This document shows positions 36,780-49,489 of a stretch of 64,000 bases of DNA, piece by piece (position 1 is the first letter of the stretch; each line of letters begins with the position of its first letter). Both the position numbers and the translations under genes were made by a program. Origin of the DNA: Saururus chinensis (taxonomy: Eukaryota > Streptophyta > Magnoliopsida > Piperales > Saururaceae); NCBI GenBank assembly GCA_035235625.1, contig CP141142.1, forward strand, positions 11,314,995 through 11,378,994. The letters run 5' to 3'. The notes beneath the pieces were generated by a model. It ran no database searches. It was not told where the DNA came from and was given only the letters and a program-made list of their open reading frames with translations.

Positions 36780-37340
36780 CTTTAACCCGAGCTCCGCTTT
36801 CTCCCACGATCGAGTTCCTCTCCAGTACAGGCGACTAAAAATGATCTTCCTCCGGCCGCATCTAGGATGCTGCTTCACCTCAAACCACCGGACACCCAAA
36901 GTCAGATTTCAGTCTCCCTTCCTCTCTCTCCTCCTTGGCCGGTGGCTGGTGCACCAACCAACTGTGATCATAATGAACGCCATGGGAAGGCAGGTGCAGT
37001 GATTTGCGACGACCGGCCACCACTAGCATCAGTACTCGGATCACTTCCTCGACGCCTCCTCCAACAACAAATGGCTCCAATCTGCCGCACCTGCTCCTCT
37101 TCAGTTCTCGCTCCCCTCCTTTTCTCTGTCATATTTCTTAGTGTTGTCACTGACTGTGTAGGTTCAGAGCAGATTGGGCTTTGCTTTGCAAGACTTCTTG
37201 CGGATGTTCTGGAGCTCTCAGCAGAGAGGGGAGCTATTCTCTGAGCCATCCACACCGCCGGTCTTCTCTAGATCGTCCAGTCAATGGAAGAATAGTTAGG
37301 ACCTTTGGTTCACGGAGAACTCCCGGCCCATTATCATGGC
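36780..37340 (+). pseudogene. Captured 5' fragment of a kinesin-13 gene
   Basis: Kinesin-13 proteins are microtubule-depolymerising motors. A frame from the ATG at 36973 reads MNAMGRQVQ, then a stop, then HQYSDHFLDASSNNKWLQSA. This resembles the start of plant kinesin-13 (GRQ, HHQ.Q.SD, SS.N..WLQS). Further on, near 37200-37295, another frame reads QQRGELFSEPSTPP and RSSSQWKN, again in kinesin-13 N-terminal order. The GC-rich stretch before the ATG looks like a 5' untranslated leader. Two in-frame stops and a frame change show that it is not coding. The motor domain is absent. The identification rests on recalled family features, not a search. Confidence 0.65.
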
Positions 37341-38690
37341 CCATGGACAAAAATCTTTTTATTTCCTGAAGCTTATATATTGTAGTGAAACATAAATTAT
37401 AGAAAAATCAAAGTTCTAACATAAGTTAACGATCATGACATATAATAACATGTTTTGCTTGGATTATATTAATGCATGAGGTTTAGTATTAGTTTTTTTT
37501 TTTTTTTTGCTGAGAAGGTCTAATATTACTCCGTTCCAAGTTACATGTGTAAAAAACGTCATGAAAGACCATTAATTAAGATCCATGGCAGTCTTATAGT
37601 ACATCACACAGGATACCACATAGAAATAGTAATATTTACATAGTATGACTTACTTTAGGATTATAATTTGATGTTTTACTTTAGGTTTGTGATTAACTTA
37701 TTTCAATGATATAAATATGTGTAAAGTATAATTTTACTCTGCTTGTAAATTAGTTATTTGTGTAAAAGAAAATTTTGTAGAGTATATTCTTACACTTTGT
37801 GATTTATGACAATAATAATATTTGTATATTATTATTATGCTTTTAGTTATAAATTAATTAGTTTCTTTTGAGTATGATTATACTTTAGAATACTTATAAA
37901 ATATAATTTTACTATACAATATATTCTTACTTTAGGATTATATGTAGAGTATGATTTTATTTTAGGTTTATTATTGATTTTCTATTTTAGGTATTGCCAC
38001 AATGTATTACAAGGTTTGTTATTGATTTTGTAGAGTATGATTTTACTATAATTTTTTAGAGTATTATAATATTATAAGTTAAAATTTGTCCTATAGCAGA
38101 TTTTATAACTTAAATATTACAAAAAATATTATTATACTTTGGCTATTGATAGATTAGTTACTTAAGAGTATGATTATATATTTGTTCACTCTATTTCTCC
38201 TTTTTTTTCTGTCCCTTTTTTCGTATTTCACCAACAGGTAAACCTTTTTTTCTTCTTCTTCTCCCGCAACTGTTCTAGGCGCCACTCCAGCAATGCTAGT
38301 TGCGGCGAGCGTTGTGACATTGGCCGTGGTGTTGGCTACACCCACTGAGAAAAATTGGGGTTTAAATAACTATGCTCTTATTTTTATTGCTAGAGAGATA
38401 TAAGACATAGAAATAGAAGGAAAGCCTTCTTAATATATTATGACTTTTTTATTCAATGTTTGAGGCCGTAGGCTGAATGGAAAATACATTAAGATAGAGT
38501 GCTGAAAAAGGGAATATGTATTGAGGTCCTATGTAGGGAGAAACTTTCAGGTCGGCTTTGGTTCATGTTGCATGAACGGGAATTTCTAAGGATTTCAATC
38601 TGTATCTTCTTTGGTGGTTTAAAAATAGACGAAAATCGACAGTTCACAACCAAAATGGAAGCACACAACGTGAATTTCTCAAGATGGCTG
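37341..38690. other. AT-rich spacer of the Pack-MULE
   Basis: Very AT-rich, with many TTTAGG/TATGATTTTA repeats (37640-38060), which look intron- or MULE-spacer-like. A short GC-richer piece lies at 38225-38345. No gene is supported; the minus-strand frames near 38489-39046 are shadows of the OMA1 fragment. Confidence 0.5.
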
Positions 38691-38863
38691 TCCCGACTCT
38701 CATCATGGTGCAAAGTTACGGGAGTCAAGTTTGCCTTTCCGTCTTCTCGATCCGTTCGGAAAAATCCTTCTGAAACACACCCAAAAGCTTCAATCTTTTG
38801 GTTCATTTCGGCACCTTCTCTCTGAGATTTGGTTTCTGTTTGCCCACTGAGCTCCAGTGCTCG

Positions 38864-39785
38864 ATGGGTTTCTACACAAATGGGAAGCTGGCACTGGGTG
38901 CTCTTCAAAGCCTCCGCTCCAGGCTTGCAACCCGCGGAACCAGGTCGGGCAGGCGGTGGAAAATGCCTCCATAACAGGATACCCAGGTATCCATTTCGGG
39001 GAATTGCGATCTCCGGTGAAATTTGCGGTAAGGGTCCGATTTCCAAATTTTCCCCTTCTTCATTTGGTTATTGTTCAGCCAAAAACCAACGCCTTTCCAA
39101 GAACCCAAGTTTGGTACAGCTCAAGCAGGTCGTATTATGTGGACCAGTACAATGTCTGGCACTTTCGGCTACGGGGGCCAGTGAGGTGGTTCGAGAACCC
39201 TCGTGTCGTGGTCGTCGGCACCGGGGTTGTCATCACAATTTATTCGGGAACCTGGAGATCGTCTCGTACACCCAGTGCAAGCACTTCATCCTGCTGTTGA
39301 AGAACATGGGGAGGCGGAATTCGAGAACCTAAAGAAGAGTTTGAGGGGCAAAATACTTCCTCCAATCCACCCAGATAGCATCCGGGTGAGGATGATCGCA
39401 AGGGACATCATAATGGCATTGAAGAGGGGGATCAAGCACCGCAGGGGTGGAGACTTGGAGTACTCCAATGAGGCGTATGGGCATGGGTCCCCAGAGGTGA
39501 TAGTGGCGGCGCTAAGGGATGACGGGAAGATGGTGGTGCAGTGGGGGTGAGAGGACGAGATCCTTTATGACCTGTGGGTGGAGGAGAGTCGAAAGAAGGG
39601 CAAGGAGCGTGAGGCTCAGCCCATAACCGAGCACCTGAAGGGGCTGAACTGGGTGGGAAGTGGTGGTTGTGAATGAACGTGTGGTTAATGCCTTCTGCCT
39701 TCCCGGCGGGAAGACAATGGTCTTCACTGGGTTGCTTGATCACTTCAGGTGTGATGCTGAGATAGCTACTGTTTTAGGCCATGAG
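38864..39785 (+). pseudogene. OMA1: Captured 5' fragment of the mitochondrial metalloprotease OMA1
   Basis: OMA1 is an M48 zinc protease of the inner mitochondrial membrane. A frame from the ATG at 38864 reads MGFYTNGKLALGALQSLRSR, as in plant OMA1 leaders, then hits a stop. At 39128-39200 comes YYVDQYNVWHFRLRGP and RWFENPR. After a frame change, GNLEIVSYTQCKHFILLLK (39250-39300) and then GKILPPIHPDSIRVRMIARD (39348-39410) follow. The fragment ends with IATVLGHE at 39785 immediately before GTAAGA, an exon end, so the rest of the HExxH zinc motif and the protease domain are missing. Several stops and at least two frame changes are present. The order and motifs make the family call strong. Confidence 0.85.
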
Positions 39786-40081
39786 GTAAGATCCTAGAAG
39801 GCGGAAGGGGCGGTTGGAGATCATGAGGCCGGAGCGGAAGTTGTTAGCAGAGTCAGTCGGGGGTGATAAAAGAGAAGGGTAATATTGGGTTTTTAAAATA
39901 AATAATGACATCGTTGTAAAAATATAGGACTTAGAAGGTATAAAGAAACTTAAGGTACATTAATATTTTGGTCGAGACCTACTGCGTATTAACGGTGACA
40001 CTTAGGACCTATGAGTAGTTTTCCCTATTTAAATCACTTCCCATTCCCTGTCCAATCCCCGGAAGTGAAGAGCCGACAAAG

Positions 40082-40402
40082 ATGGGGATCGAGCCGCTGG
40101 AGATATCCGCCCCCGGCGGCCGCAACCGGGCAGAGGAGGCGGCAGAGGAGTCACCGGTGGAGGAGGTCAGGCTAACAGTGTCGACAATGGACGACCCTAC
40201 GCAGCCGGTGTGGACATTCCAGATGTGGTTCCTCGGCCTGATATCGTGCGCCGTCCTGTCCTTCCTCAACAAGTTCTTCAGCTACCTGTCGGAGCCGCTA
40301 TTTGGCTTGGACTTTCTGGATTATTTGCCAGAATTTGTGCTGAGACAACATTGTCTAATGGAGTTGTTCTCCGAGATTAACGAGGATGATAATTCGATTT
40401 AG
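40082..40402 (+). pseudogene. OPT oligopeptide transporter, copy A, 5' fragment of exon 1
   Basis: 40082-40311 aligns with 60023-60252 of the intact-looking gene at about 96% (nine differences by eye). Seven of the nine change the protein (D to N, P to S, T to M, R to Q, L to I, Q to K, R to L in the 73-residue overlap), which suggests no selection on the protein. After SEPL the sequence becomes unrelated and stops at 40402. Only the first membrane segment ([14 protein letters not shown]) is kept, so no transporter can be made. A Pack-MULE ends 56 bp before the start codon. Confidence 0.93.
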
Positions 40403-41359
40403 TTTTTCAAAAATTTAAAACTTAACTTTTTAGTTTACCATATGCCTTTGCATACAACGTATTGAGCAGCCTTAGAGAAGCTTAAGTTCCATTAACCAGG
40501 CGGCTCACTGACCTGCTACAATGCTTTTGCTATTCCTTGGCGTTGCTAACCACTGGAAACATAAAGCTATTGCAATGAAGCTTCAAGGTTGTAAACATCA
40601 ATGCTTGAATCCAGCTGAATAGAAATTTCTTATCCAAAATAGCAAATAGCAGAATTCAAAAAGCAAAAGATAGAATGTCTATATTGAAGCATTTCAACAA
40701 ACACATAGCTATTGCAATGCTTCCTCGTATAAACTTCCAAGTAAGACTATTTAACAACTCATAGTGGTGGTGCTACTTCTTGAGCACTAAAATAAAATAA
40801 TGCAACGTCCATACAAGAGGACACCACCTCTTGCATCAACTGGAATTGAATAGAATGATTTTCCACCTATTTGTTTCAGTTTATATACTGCCTTGCAACT
40901 CACGTCCATTTATATTTGTTATTTATGACCACAATTTTAATGTTCAAAAAATATGTACAACCAATAGAAACCAAATGAACTTCAAATTTTGTAGGGTTCA
41001 AAGGGCTTTTAAAGCATTTTGATAGGTAATGGTGATTTCTTAAAAATATATAATTTATTATCATTTTATATATTTAAGTATAAAAAATATTAGATATATC
41101 ATATTTTAGGTTTTGGTATTGATTATATGATTTTTATGATGTTTTGAAAATTTATATGAAAATTTAGAATAATTTTACTTTGGTTTTCGAGAGGTAGAAG
41201 ATGAACTAGAAAAGTGAACTATCTCAACCATTTGAATGGGTTGTCTGGCAGTTCGAAAGGGCTGTTTGGCCATTTGAATGGCCAGTCATTCAAACCGGCA
41301 GTCTAACCGTTCAAATGGCAATACTGCAGTTGGGTACATGGCCATTTTATGTGAATGTT
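40312..41359. other. Junction sequence between duplication copies A and B
   Basis: From the break in OPT exon 1 (40312) to the start of alignable copy B (41360). 40403-41040 has no recognisable feature; it has several GAAGCTTCAAG/ATTGCAATG pieces that repeat imperfectly (40550-40700). 41100-41350 resembles part of the 3.5-kb LTR family (TTCGAAAGG..GTTTGGCCATTTGAATGGCC, compare 17230-17350 reversed), so copy B probably began inside an older LTR relic. Confidence 0.5.
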
Positions 41360-42684
41360 TAGTCATTTCTTTTTATTTTCTCATGATTCTAATTTACTAT
41401 GACCATGATGACCTAGGAATATTTATAATTTTCACCTTGATTGCATGTGAGCCTTCTTTAGATGTGTTTTAGCTTAAGTAAGAAAATGGCTATCCTTCGT
41501 TTATGCTTAGTATGATGCTCTACTTAATTCAAATTTGTGTTTTGCTCACTTATTCTTCTTTATTCTATGACATCAGTAGCTTATGATCATGAGGGGATAT
41601 GAATACTTGCACAGGTTAATTTAATTACAGATGAGTCATGTTTCACATATTTTAGCTCAATTAAAAATATATTCATGAATGTATCTTTTACCCATGCTTA
41701 TATTATTTTTATTTGTTACAAATGAACTGTGTTTCATACATTTAAGACTGATTATAGTATGTTTACTTATGTTTGCATCTATTAAACATTGCTTACATAT
41801 GTATCATGTTGCATGCATAATAAGAATAACTTATAGAAAAGATTACTCGTACTTAACCTTGATTAATTGATTAGGTGTTATAGTTTTCTAAATTAGCCGC
41901 ATCAGAGGTTTATCAAATTTGTTTTAGTCTGAAAAAGTAGGGTTTTACATCCATTGGATGAGATTTTATGTCCCTTGAGGATGAGTTCTTCACTAGATAA
42001 GAAGAGTATATTTGCTATAATGTGATAACTATTGTGACTTTCTAGACTTGAGAATTCAGGCTGGTATATCCGTGTGCAACACCTTACCGGGGGCCCCCAT
42101 TGAGGAACCTAAATTGCTACCTTAGACCTTGTTAATGTGGAACCGGCTAACACCTAGGAACATCACCTTGAGTTATGAGGATACTCTCTCTTGTCCACAC
42201 AAGAAGCAAGAGATGTTGTCATGGTAGTTGTGGTGATCAGGCCACTTGTGGTTGTTGTTGTTGTTCCTCCCAAAGTTATTACCACAAGGTTTCTGACTAC
42301 ATTGACCCTTAGAGTCTCCTCCCGCCCAGCTCGCTTAGGTTGCCCCTTCCTCTTGAGGTATTCATTCGAGTCCTTTTCCACCACAATATTGTTCCAAACA
42401 ATAATTGATCATTTATTATTATAGAATCTTACAAGACTAAATCCAATTGATTTTTCCACTTGTGGATCAATTGTTCAATGTATGGGAAAATTTTATGAAA
42501 AATATTCAAGGATGATCGATAGGGCATACAAGAGCAATTGATCATTGATTACAAAATTACATTCTTTTGTGAATTTTCGTCCTATGTCTCTTGCATTCTC
42601 CAACACTCCCAAGTATGTATGTGTGTAATGTTGTACATATTTTTACCTCCTGAGTCTTTAGTTCTGCTTCATCTTCTCCATGTA
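41360..42684. other. Segmental duplication, copy B, left part
   Basis: Aligns with 11413-12747 over its whole length with scattered substitutions and small indels. It ends at ATGTA (42680-42684), the left target repeat of the inserted element. As in copy A, 42160-42390 holds a minus-strand Lys/Arg/Thr-rich frame of possible gag origin. Confidence 0.85.
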
Positions 42685-43439
42685 GGTAACGCCCGAGATT
42701 TTTCATACATTTTCCTTAAAATTCATGAATTTTTTTTGCAATATAACATCTGTAAATCAGAGGAAAAATGATGAAATCAAAACCTGATAAAACAGTTTAT
42801 AATTTAAAACACTAAACATCAATTTTTCATTTGAATATTTCCATCATATGGTCAAACATCGTACGGCCAAAGCAAATATCCTTAGGCGCTACTCAAAAAC
42901 AACAATACGACTAAATTGCTATGATCATAGACTTTAAATACAAATCTCTCTCAGGCATCCCTGAGTGCAAGTCCCATAACAGTCCACGGTCTAATCCAAC
43001 TGAAAGTCCAGAAAGATAAACATCTTGTTTTCTCATCTCACCCAATACATTGGATCGTGGCACAAAAATACTCGCAGTAAGTCAAGCATATACCTGAGTC
43101 AACAGGAATCAATCCATCGCTGAAATGAGCATCCATCTCCAGGAGCACTCTGCACAAACTTGCAAAACCTCCCGTACAACAGGGCTAAAAAGTAGGGTAA
43201 TGAATATTTTCATACTCAGTAGGAAAATACCCTATAGGGGAATCCAAAATAGTGAACTTACTAAGTTCATAAATACATGCATTTATGCAACTCAAACATG
43301 AAGCAGTCAACATAATATAATCATAATCATGCACATATGCATACAGTCATACCAAATGCATCATCGTGCCAAAATTATACCAAATACACCATCGTGCCAA
43401 AATCATATCATCAAATTAAACTTACACAAACGCCCTTAT

Positions 43440-43775
43440 TCAGGGTCTTACAAACTTACTTGTACCATTGTACGCTTATGCAACATATGCATACTTGTAT
43501 GACCTTACTCGTACAATCATACTCGTACGACCTTATTCGTATAGCTTACACAAAATCACACTTACTGTCTTACTCAGAAACATACTCTCACAATCGTACT
43601 CATATACATACTCTTACAGTCGTGCTCATACACATACTCTTATAGTCGTACTCATACACATACTCTTACAGTTGTGCTCATACTCATACGCTTACAGTCA
43701 TGCTCATACTCATACACTTACAGTCATGCTCATACTCATACGCTTACAGTTGTGCTCATACTCATACACATAATA
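43440..43775. repeat. Tandem array of about 24-30 bp CTCATACTCATACGCTTACAGT units
   Basis: Seven or more imperfect units built from CTCATAC, ACATACTCTTACAGT and GTGCT. They keep two overlapping plus-strand frames open, another repeat by-product. Confidence 0.8.
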
Positions 43776-44019
43776 TCGACCACTGAAGCTCATTACAACT
43801 AATAAGCTCCAACGTCAAATAGAAAAGAATGCCACTAGGGCAACACCTTAACCTCTGGGGAGTGACTAGACGCCATAGACTTTTCTGAAGGTAAGGCACA
43901 CCAATGCTCATGGGGCACTGGATCAAATAGGTAAGAGTAGATCTATGATACTACTTACCTGAGCGAGCAAACATAAACACCCACACATAAGGGGTCATAC
44001 GGGTCTTATAGTGCCAGTG

Positions 44020-44300
44020 CCACTCTTCAGCAGAAACATACAATGCCACTCTTGGGCAGAATCATACAACGCTCTCAACAGAGCATCAACGTCTAGGCTT
44101 ATACAGCACATAGACCAAATCGAAAACATACGTCGCTCTTAACAGAGCATCAGACGTCTAGGCTTCATACAACACACAGACAAAGTCAAAAATGTATAAC
44201 GCTCTCAACAGAGCATCAAATGTCTGGGCTCATACAGCATGCAAACCAAATCAGAAATATACATCGCTCTCAATAGAGCATCATAAGTCCGGTCCTCTAT
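44020..44300. repeat. Tandem array of about 65-bp units with GCTCTCAACAGAGCATC
   Basis: About four units. Each carries the small inverted repeat GCTCTcaacAGAGC followed by GTCTAGGCT and CATACAGCACATAGAC. Confidence 0.8.
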
Positions 44301-44723
44301 ACAACACATAGACAACATCCTACAGGATAAACACTATGACAAGACATGAGAAAAGCTCAGCTGACTCATTATCGGCTAGCTCAAACACAGAACTTAATCC
44401 ATCAAACCCTCAGGTCTCAAACTCACAACGCTATCATTAGTTGTGCTTATAATTCAAGTTTGAATTAAGTACATTATGCGGTACAATTATGCCACACAAG
44501 CACTCAAGCATACCGTGCTCCACTGATCAAACCGAAGCTGAGCCCAATCCGAAACCCAAGTTCAACGGGGCAATAGACTTCACTTAATTCATCCACATCA
44601 TGATCATAACACATCGTACATCAAACCCTTACAGTCTTACATACTTCGCCATCCATCTTATGGCCAAATCATCTTACACTGCCATCATCAAATGAAGCTC
44701 CTCAGAACCAACCCAGTTGTCGC

Positions 44724-47700
44724 TGTCACGCCCCGGCGATGCCCGACCCGAGCCGAACCCGGTCCAGGGGCCAGTCAAGCGTGCGGGGGCGACGAAGTGA
44801 AAATTGAGAAATGATCTAGCGGAAGACTTAACCCTAACCACGGGCGATTAACAGCAACACAGAGTGCGCACAATCCTTTGAGCAAGAGTAAATAAAAGGG
44901 AAGAAAAAGGTGTTGCTTATCACAAAGTAAACAACAATCTCAAACCCACAAACTTAGTTAAGTAAAGCCCACACCGGCTCAAAATAAGTCATAATCATCA
45001 CAACTGTAGTATATGACAAATCCAAAACAAGAACCCTACACAAAGGTTCGAACATAAAGCATGAAACAAACGCAGGTAAGTCACTCAACGATCTCCATCA
45101 TCACACCCAAACTACCTCTGACCTTTCCTCAAAGAGGCAATCCTGTCCGTCTGCGTGTTGCACCACGCAGCCCCAAATCAAAACACAAAAGAGGGGTGAG
45201 TTTTAACACTCAGCAATGGTTTTAATATCACTGTCAACGTAGAAAATACAATAGCTTAGAAATGAGATCATTCAGATCAAAGATTTACATGGTGCATCAC
45301 TTTTTGATCACCCATTCATATCACCTAACACTGCATCATAATGCATAATTCAACCTGCATGGATGTATATCTAGCATACATATTCCCACATGCATTCACA
45401 TCATACCAATCCCGCATGGATGTATCTCTAACATACATATTCCCACATGCATAATATCATCACAACCTGCATGGATGTATCTCTAACATACATATTCCCA
45501 CATGCATAATAGCATCACAACCTGCATGGATCTATCTCTAACATACATATTCCCACATGCATAATAGCATTACAACCTGCATGGATGTATCTCTAACATA
45601 CATATTCCACATGCATAATATCATCACAACCTGCATGGATGTATCTCTAACATACATATTTCCACATGCATTTTATCATCAAAGTCAACATGCATGGATG
45701 TATCTCTAACATACATATTCCACATGCATAACATCAAAATCAACATGCATGGATGTATCTCTAACATACATATTCCCACATGCATAATGTCATCACAATC
45801 AACCTCCATCAAGGAGTAATCACACATTAACGTCACACAGACGGGAGCATAGACAAGGCCACGAAGGCGTGTCATGGTACAAAATTCTACACAAGAATTC
45901 AAGAAAGATCGGGGTTGTCAATCCCTAATACTGCTCGCCCTGGACGATCCTGGCCAAGGACGTCCCATTCTCACACAGAGAATCTGGAGCAGGGGTGTTC
46001 GCCCAGGGACATCTCCTGCGGAGGGAAGAGCCCGAGTTCTCACACAGAGAACCCTAGAACACGTGGTAGCGGGGTGCACACGGCATACCACACTGGATTC
46101 TCAGGGTCCAGATGACACACATAATAACATTCTCACATATCCGCAAGACAAGTACACAACTCGTCCCCACATCCTTCCATTTAACAAGACTCAACCCGGG
46201 GAGTGTACTCGTTCCACACAGGAACTTCAAATCAAAATATGTCCTTTCAGACCAATCAACTTGCGATTAATCCACGACCGATAAACCCGGCACACAATTC
46301 CATCACATTGCACCCAATCGGTCAAATTCGATTAATCACGATGAAGCCTCAATTGGAAATCCATTTTCATGATGCGTGCAGCATGGTACATGCGTGGGCA
46401 AAGCATACATAAATCCTAATCATGATAAGTGCTCTCACCAGCCCCTAATGCATCATTCATAATCACGATATTAAGCTTCAACATCATCATTTAACCCCCA
46501 CATGTGTGTGTATAACTAGTAGAAGCCTTTCACATAATGCATATCAACATGCTTGAAAATCAACTCACTACCACACTACACATGTGAATTTCTATCTAAA
46601 CATGAATTCCAACGAAAATCATAGTAGAAGAATCGTTGAAATCACAGCTAGATTCAAAACTCAACCACAAGGGCTAAACACCTATAACATCACTCATTTC
46701 ATCATTGAGTCATGGCATTCACCAACATTCACACACCATTAATCACAATTTATCATGACAAATCAATCCAACAATGATTGTAGTCCTATTAAAAATATAT
46801 GCTTAACCAAAGGGAAACAACCATTCATAATTTCAAGATAACGATTCCAACATCATGCCACAAAGCATGTCATTCCACCATCTCTAAGCATATATCTCAA
46901 CTCCATAAACTCAATAGCATGCATTTCCAGTAGCCTAACATAGCTTAAAACACTCCACATTCATATAAAATTGGCAAGCTAAAGTGGAATCATCAAAATA
47001 GACATCATACACACAACACACAATTTCCTGTGTAGCCGATCGATTGCCCTTCAGGCCGTTCGATCGGTTACACGCAAAAATTTGAAATTTTCAGTTCAGT
47101 CGATCGATCGCCCCGCAAGGCCGATCGATCGCCAACACGGCAGAACAATCATCTTCTTCCTTTCGCAAATCCAAACCGAAACACCATAGATAACACTTCA
47201 AATCCACATCTAACACCCTAATCATCATCAAAAGTCCTCCTTGACTTCCAGAATATCAAACCAAACCATAATAATGCAAAACCCTAAGAAATCGGGATGA
47301 AATAATTCCATTTTCTAATCTTACCATTATCACACTAAATCAAGCAAACCATTTCGAAATAAGCCAAAAATGGAGAGTTTTACCATGGATAAACAGAGAT
47401 TTTGAAGACCCATTACCTCAGCACTTGATTAAGCTCGGATTGAAGAGTCACCCTTCTTGAAATCCTTGAAAACACAATGAGTTTGAATTAAACTCTAATA
47501 GCAATCGATTTACCCAAGAAATCCCTAATTAAACCTTAGATCTAGGGCTTGTTGGTAGTAAAAATTGAATTTTGAATGTTAGGGTTTGTAGTAAAACACA
47601 AATCAGTAGCTTTTGATGGTCAAAAACGGATTGAATCAAGGGGAAAATGGTAGATTTGGAAGAAATTAAGAGAAAAGCCAATGATTAGTGCTTAATTAGA

Positions 47701-48232
47701 GTAAGCTTACCTTAATCGGCTTCTAATTTGGGCCTCAGTGGGGATTAGGCCAGCCTTCCTTCCTTAGCCTATTCCCAAAAATGGAAATGGCTCAGGTTTG
47801 CCCTTTTATAGTAAGGGTTGGGGTAGGCATAGGTAAGTTTTGGAGTGTAAATATGAAAAGTAGGCTAAAAGTGGGTATTTTGCAAAGTTAAGCACAATTT
47901 AAGCCTAATAAAATTCTGAAAATTTTTGTGGGACCTTAAGTATATGTCTAGGTTCATTTGACAGAAAAATAAATTTTTCGACGGTGGGGCCCGCAGGGGT
48001 CCCGCCGAAACCCTAATTTTTGGGAAAATAGTAAAAATTCTGAAAAATCTTAAAAATTCACATTTGGTTTAAAATCACTTAAAACCACTAATGTTGAAGT
48101 TAATTTTGGTTTAAACTATTACAAACACTATTTATTTACGAAATCACCGAATAAGATCAGAAAACGTGTAAATCTCACGATAACCCATAATTAAAGAAAA
48201 CCAAAACCGGTTCAAAGATGAGGGTCCTTACA
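44724..48232 (-). mobile_element. 3.51-kb solo LTR with exact GTCGC target repeat
   Basis: Runs from TGTCACGCCCCGGCGATG to GAGGGTCCTTACA on the plus strand. Flanked exactly by GTCGC at 44719-44723 and 48233-48237. Aligns end to end with 14951-18414. The 55-bp array is longer here (45340-45800, about eight units). It has no coding sequence. It sits inside the minus-oriented element 42685-56573. Confidence 0.92.
45340..45800. repeat. Tandem array, about 55-bp unit, about 8 copies
   Basis: Same unit as at 15590-15860 (CCTGCATGGATGTATCTCT, AACATACATATTCC, CATGCATAAT), with more copies. Confidence 0.88.
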
Positions 48233-48923
48233 GTCGCCCTCTTACTTATATCTCACTTATTATGCTTACTTTTCACTTCATAATCTGTACGTTATGTTTG
48301 TACAATTATGCACACTCTTACTGTTTGACAAACCTCACCCGCCATACTCATATCCTCTGTCATCCATCATACGCTTACACATCCATATCCAGATCCATAC
48401 CAAACACTGATGTTGCCCACATGCACATACACATATCCATAGCATAGGCAAATAGCCACCATACATACGTATGTCTATCACACATATGTATAATACACAT
48501 ATTTTCATATATACATATTTTCATATCCATAGGTTAGGCACGCCGGCTAACCTATTTTTCATTTTTCATTTTTATTTTTATACTTAAAATTACAAACGCG
48601 CGCATCTTTCTACCCCGGAATCGGATTTGCGCGTTCTAGGTACCGTTGGACTCGTATCGATGAGCCCTTTGATACCAACCCACTTAAAGTAGCAAACCAC
48701 ACTATTTCCAAGTGGGTCCCGCCTATAAAGCACGTTTCTCAAATATCGTAATTTCCGGTCCCAACCTCTGTTTTGCGCGTTCTTCGAATCGTTATGCTCG
48801 TAATGCCAAGCTCTACCTGGCTACGGGTATTTCATCTAATGAAAACCCTTAATATTAATATCAAATTACCGAATTACCCTTAACCCTCCCGGGTTAAGCG
48901 TAACCGAAAAACGGGTCGTTACA

Positions 48924-48937
48924 TTCTTCCCCCCTTA
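48924..48937 (-). other. Polypurine tract of the LARD-like element
   Basis: On the minus strand, AAGGGGGGAAGAA lies directly before the LTR start TGTAACGACCCG at 48923. This position fixes the orientation of the inverted segment. Confidence 0.8.
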
Positions 48938-49489
48938 ATAGAATTGCGTCCTCGCAATTCGCCAAAATTACTCTTCTAAACACAACAAAATTCAGTCATT
49001 ATTAATCAAGCACAAATCACAGATAAAATTCCGATAATCTAATATCGGAGGAAATCTTCACAAAGAAAATTTAATAGTTCACAAACGTATGAAATACTTT
49101 ATACAAAATTTGATAATTTAGATCAGATAAAATCGTCACAACAAAGTCCGATAACTTATGACCGGATAAAACACTTTAAAACACAATCTGATGCTTATGT
49201 TAGGATCAGATAGATTGAAATTCAAACTCAAAATACAAACGGCAATTCCGGATTAATCAAATCCCGTCAAACACAATTCAAAACACTTCCGGATTCCTTT
49301 TCACAATTTGACAATTTGGTCGAAAAATCGTTTCACAAAATAAATCTGATATGTCGTTCAAAATCAGACATATCATTCTTTCAAAATTCAATAATTCGAT
49401 CGTTCACAAAATCTGATAAATTGTTCATAAACGAAATCCGATATTAAATTCAAAATCGGATAAATCATTATTCAGAAATCTGAAAACAC

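Larger units (their letters stand above)
36618..40025 (+). mobile_element. Pack-MULE (3.4 kb) carrying kinesin-13 and OMA1 gene fragments
   Basis: The flanks are an exact 9-bp repeat, TATTTAAAT, at 36609-36617 and 40026-40034. Copy B has the unoccupied site CATTTAAAT at 59967-59975. The ends read GGGAGCGTGACC and (reverse complement) GGGAAAACTACT, so inverted ends are weak. The 9-bp duplication and captured gene 5' parts still fit a MULE with poor terminal repeats. The cargo is two plus-strand gene fragments (36780-37340 and about 38690-39785) separated by about 1.3 kb of AT-rich DNA. It inserted 47 bp upstream of the copy A OPT start, matching the known MULE preference for 5' ends of genes. 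Confidence 0.85.

Noticed and set aside
38489-39046. 185-codon minus-strand frame
   Set aside because: Opposite strand of the captured OMA1 leader; no domain, and the plus-strand reading is explained.
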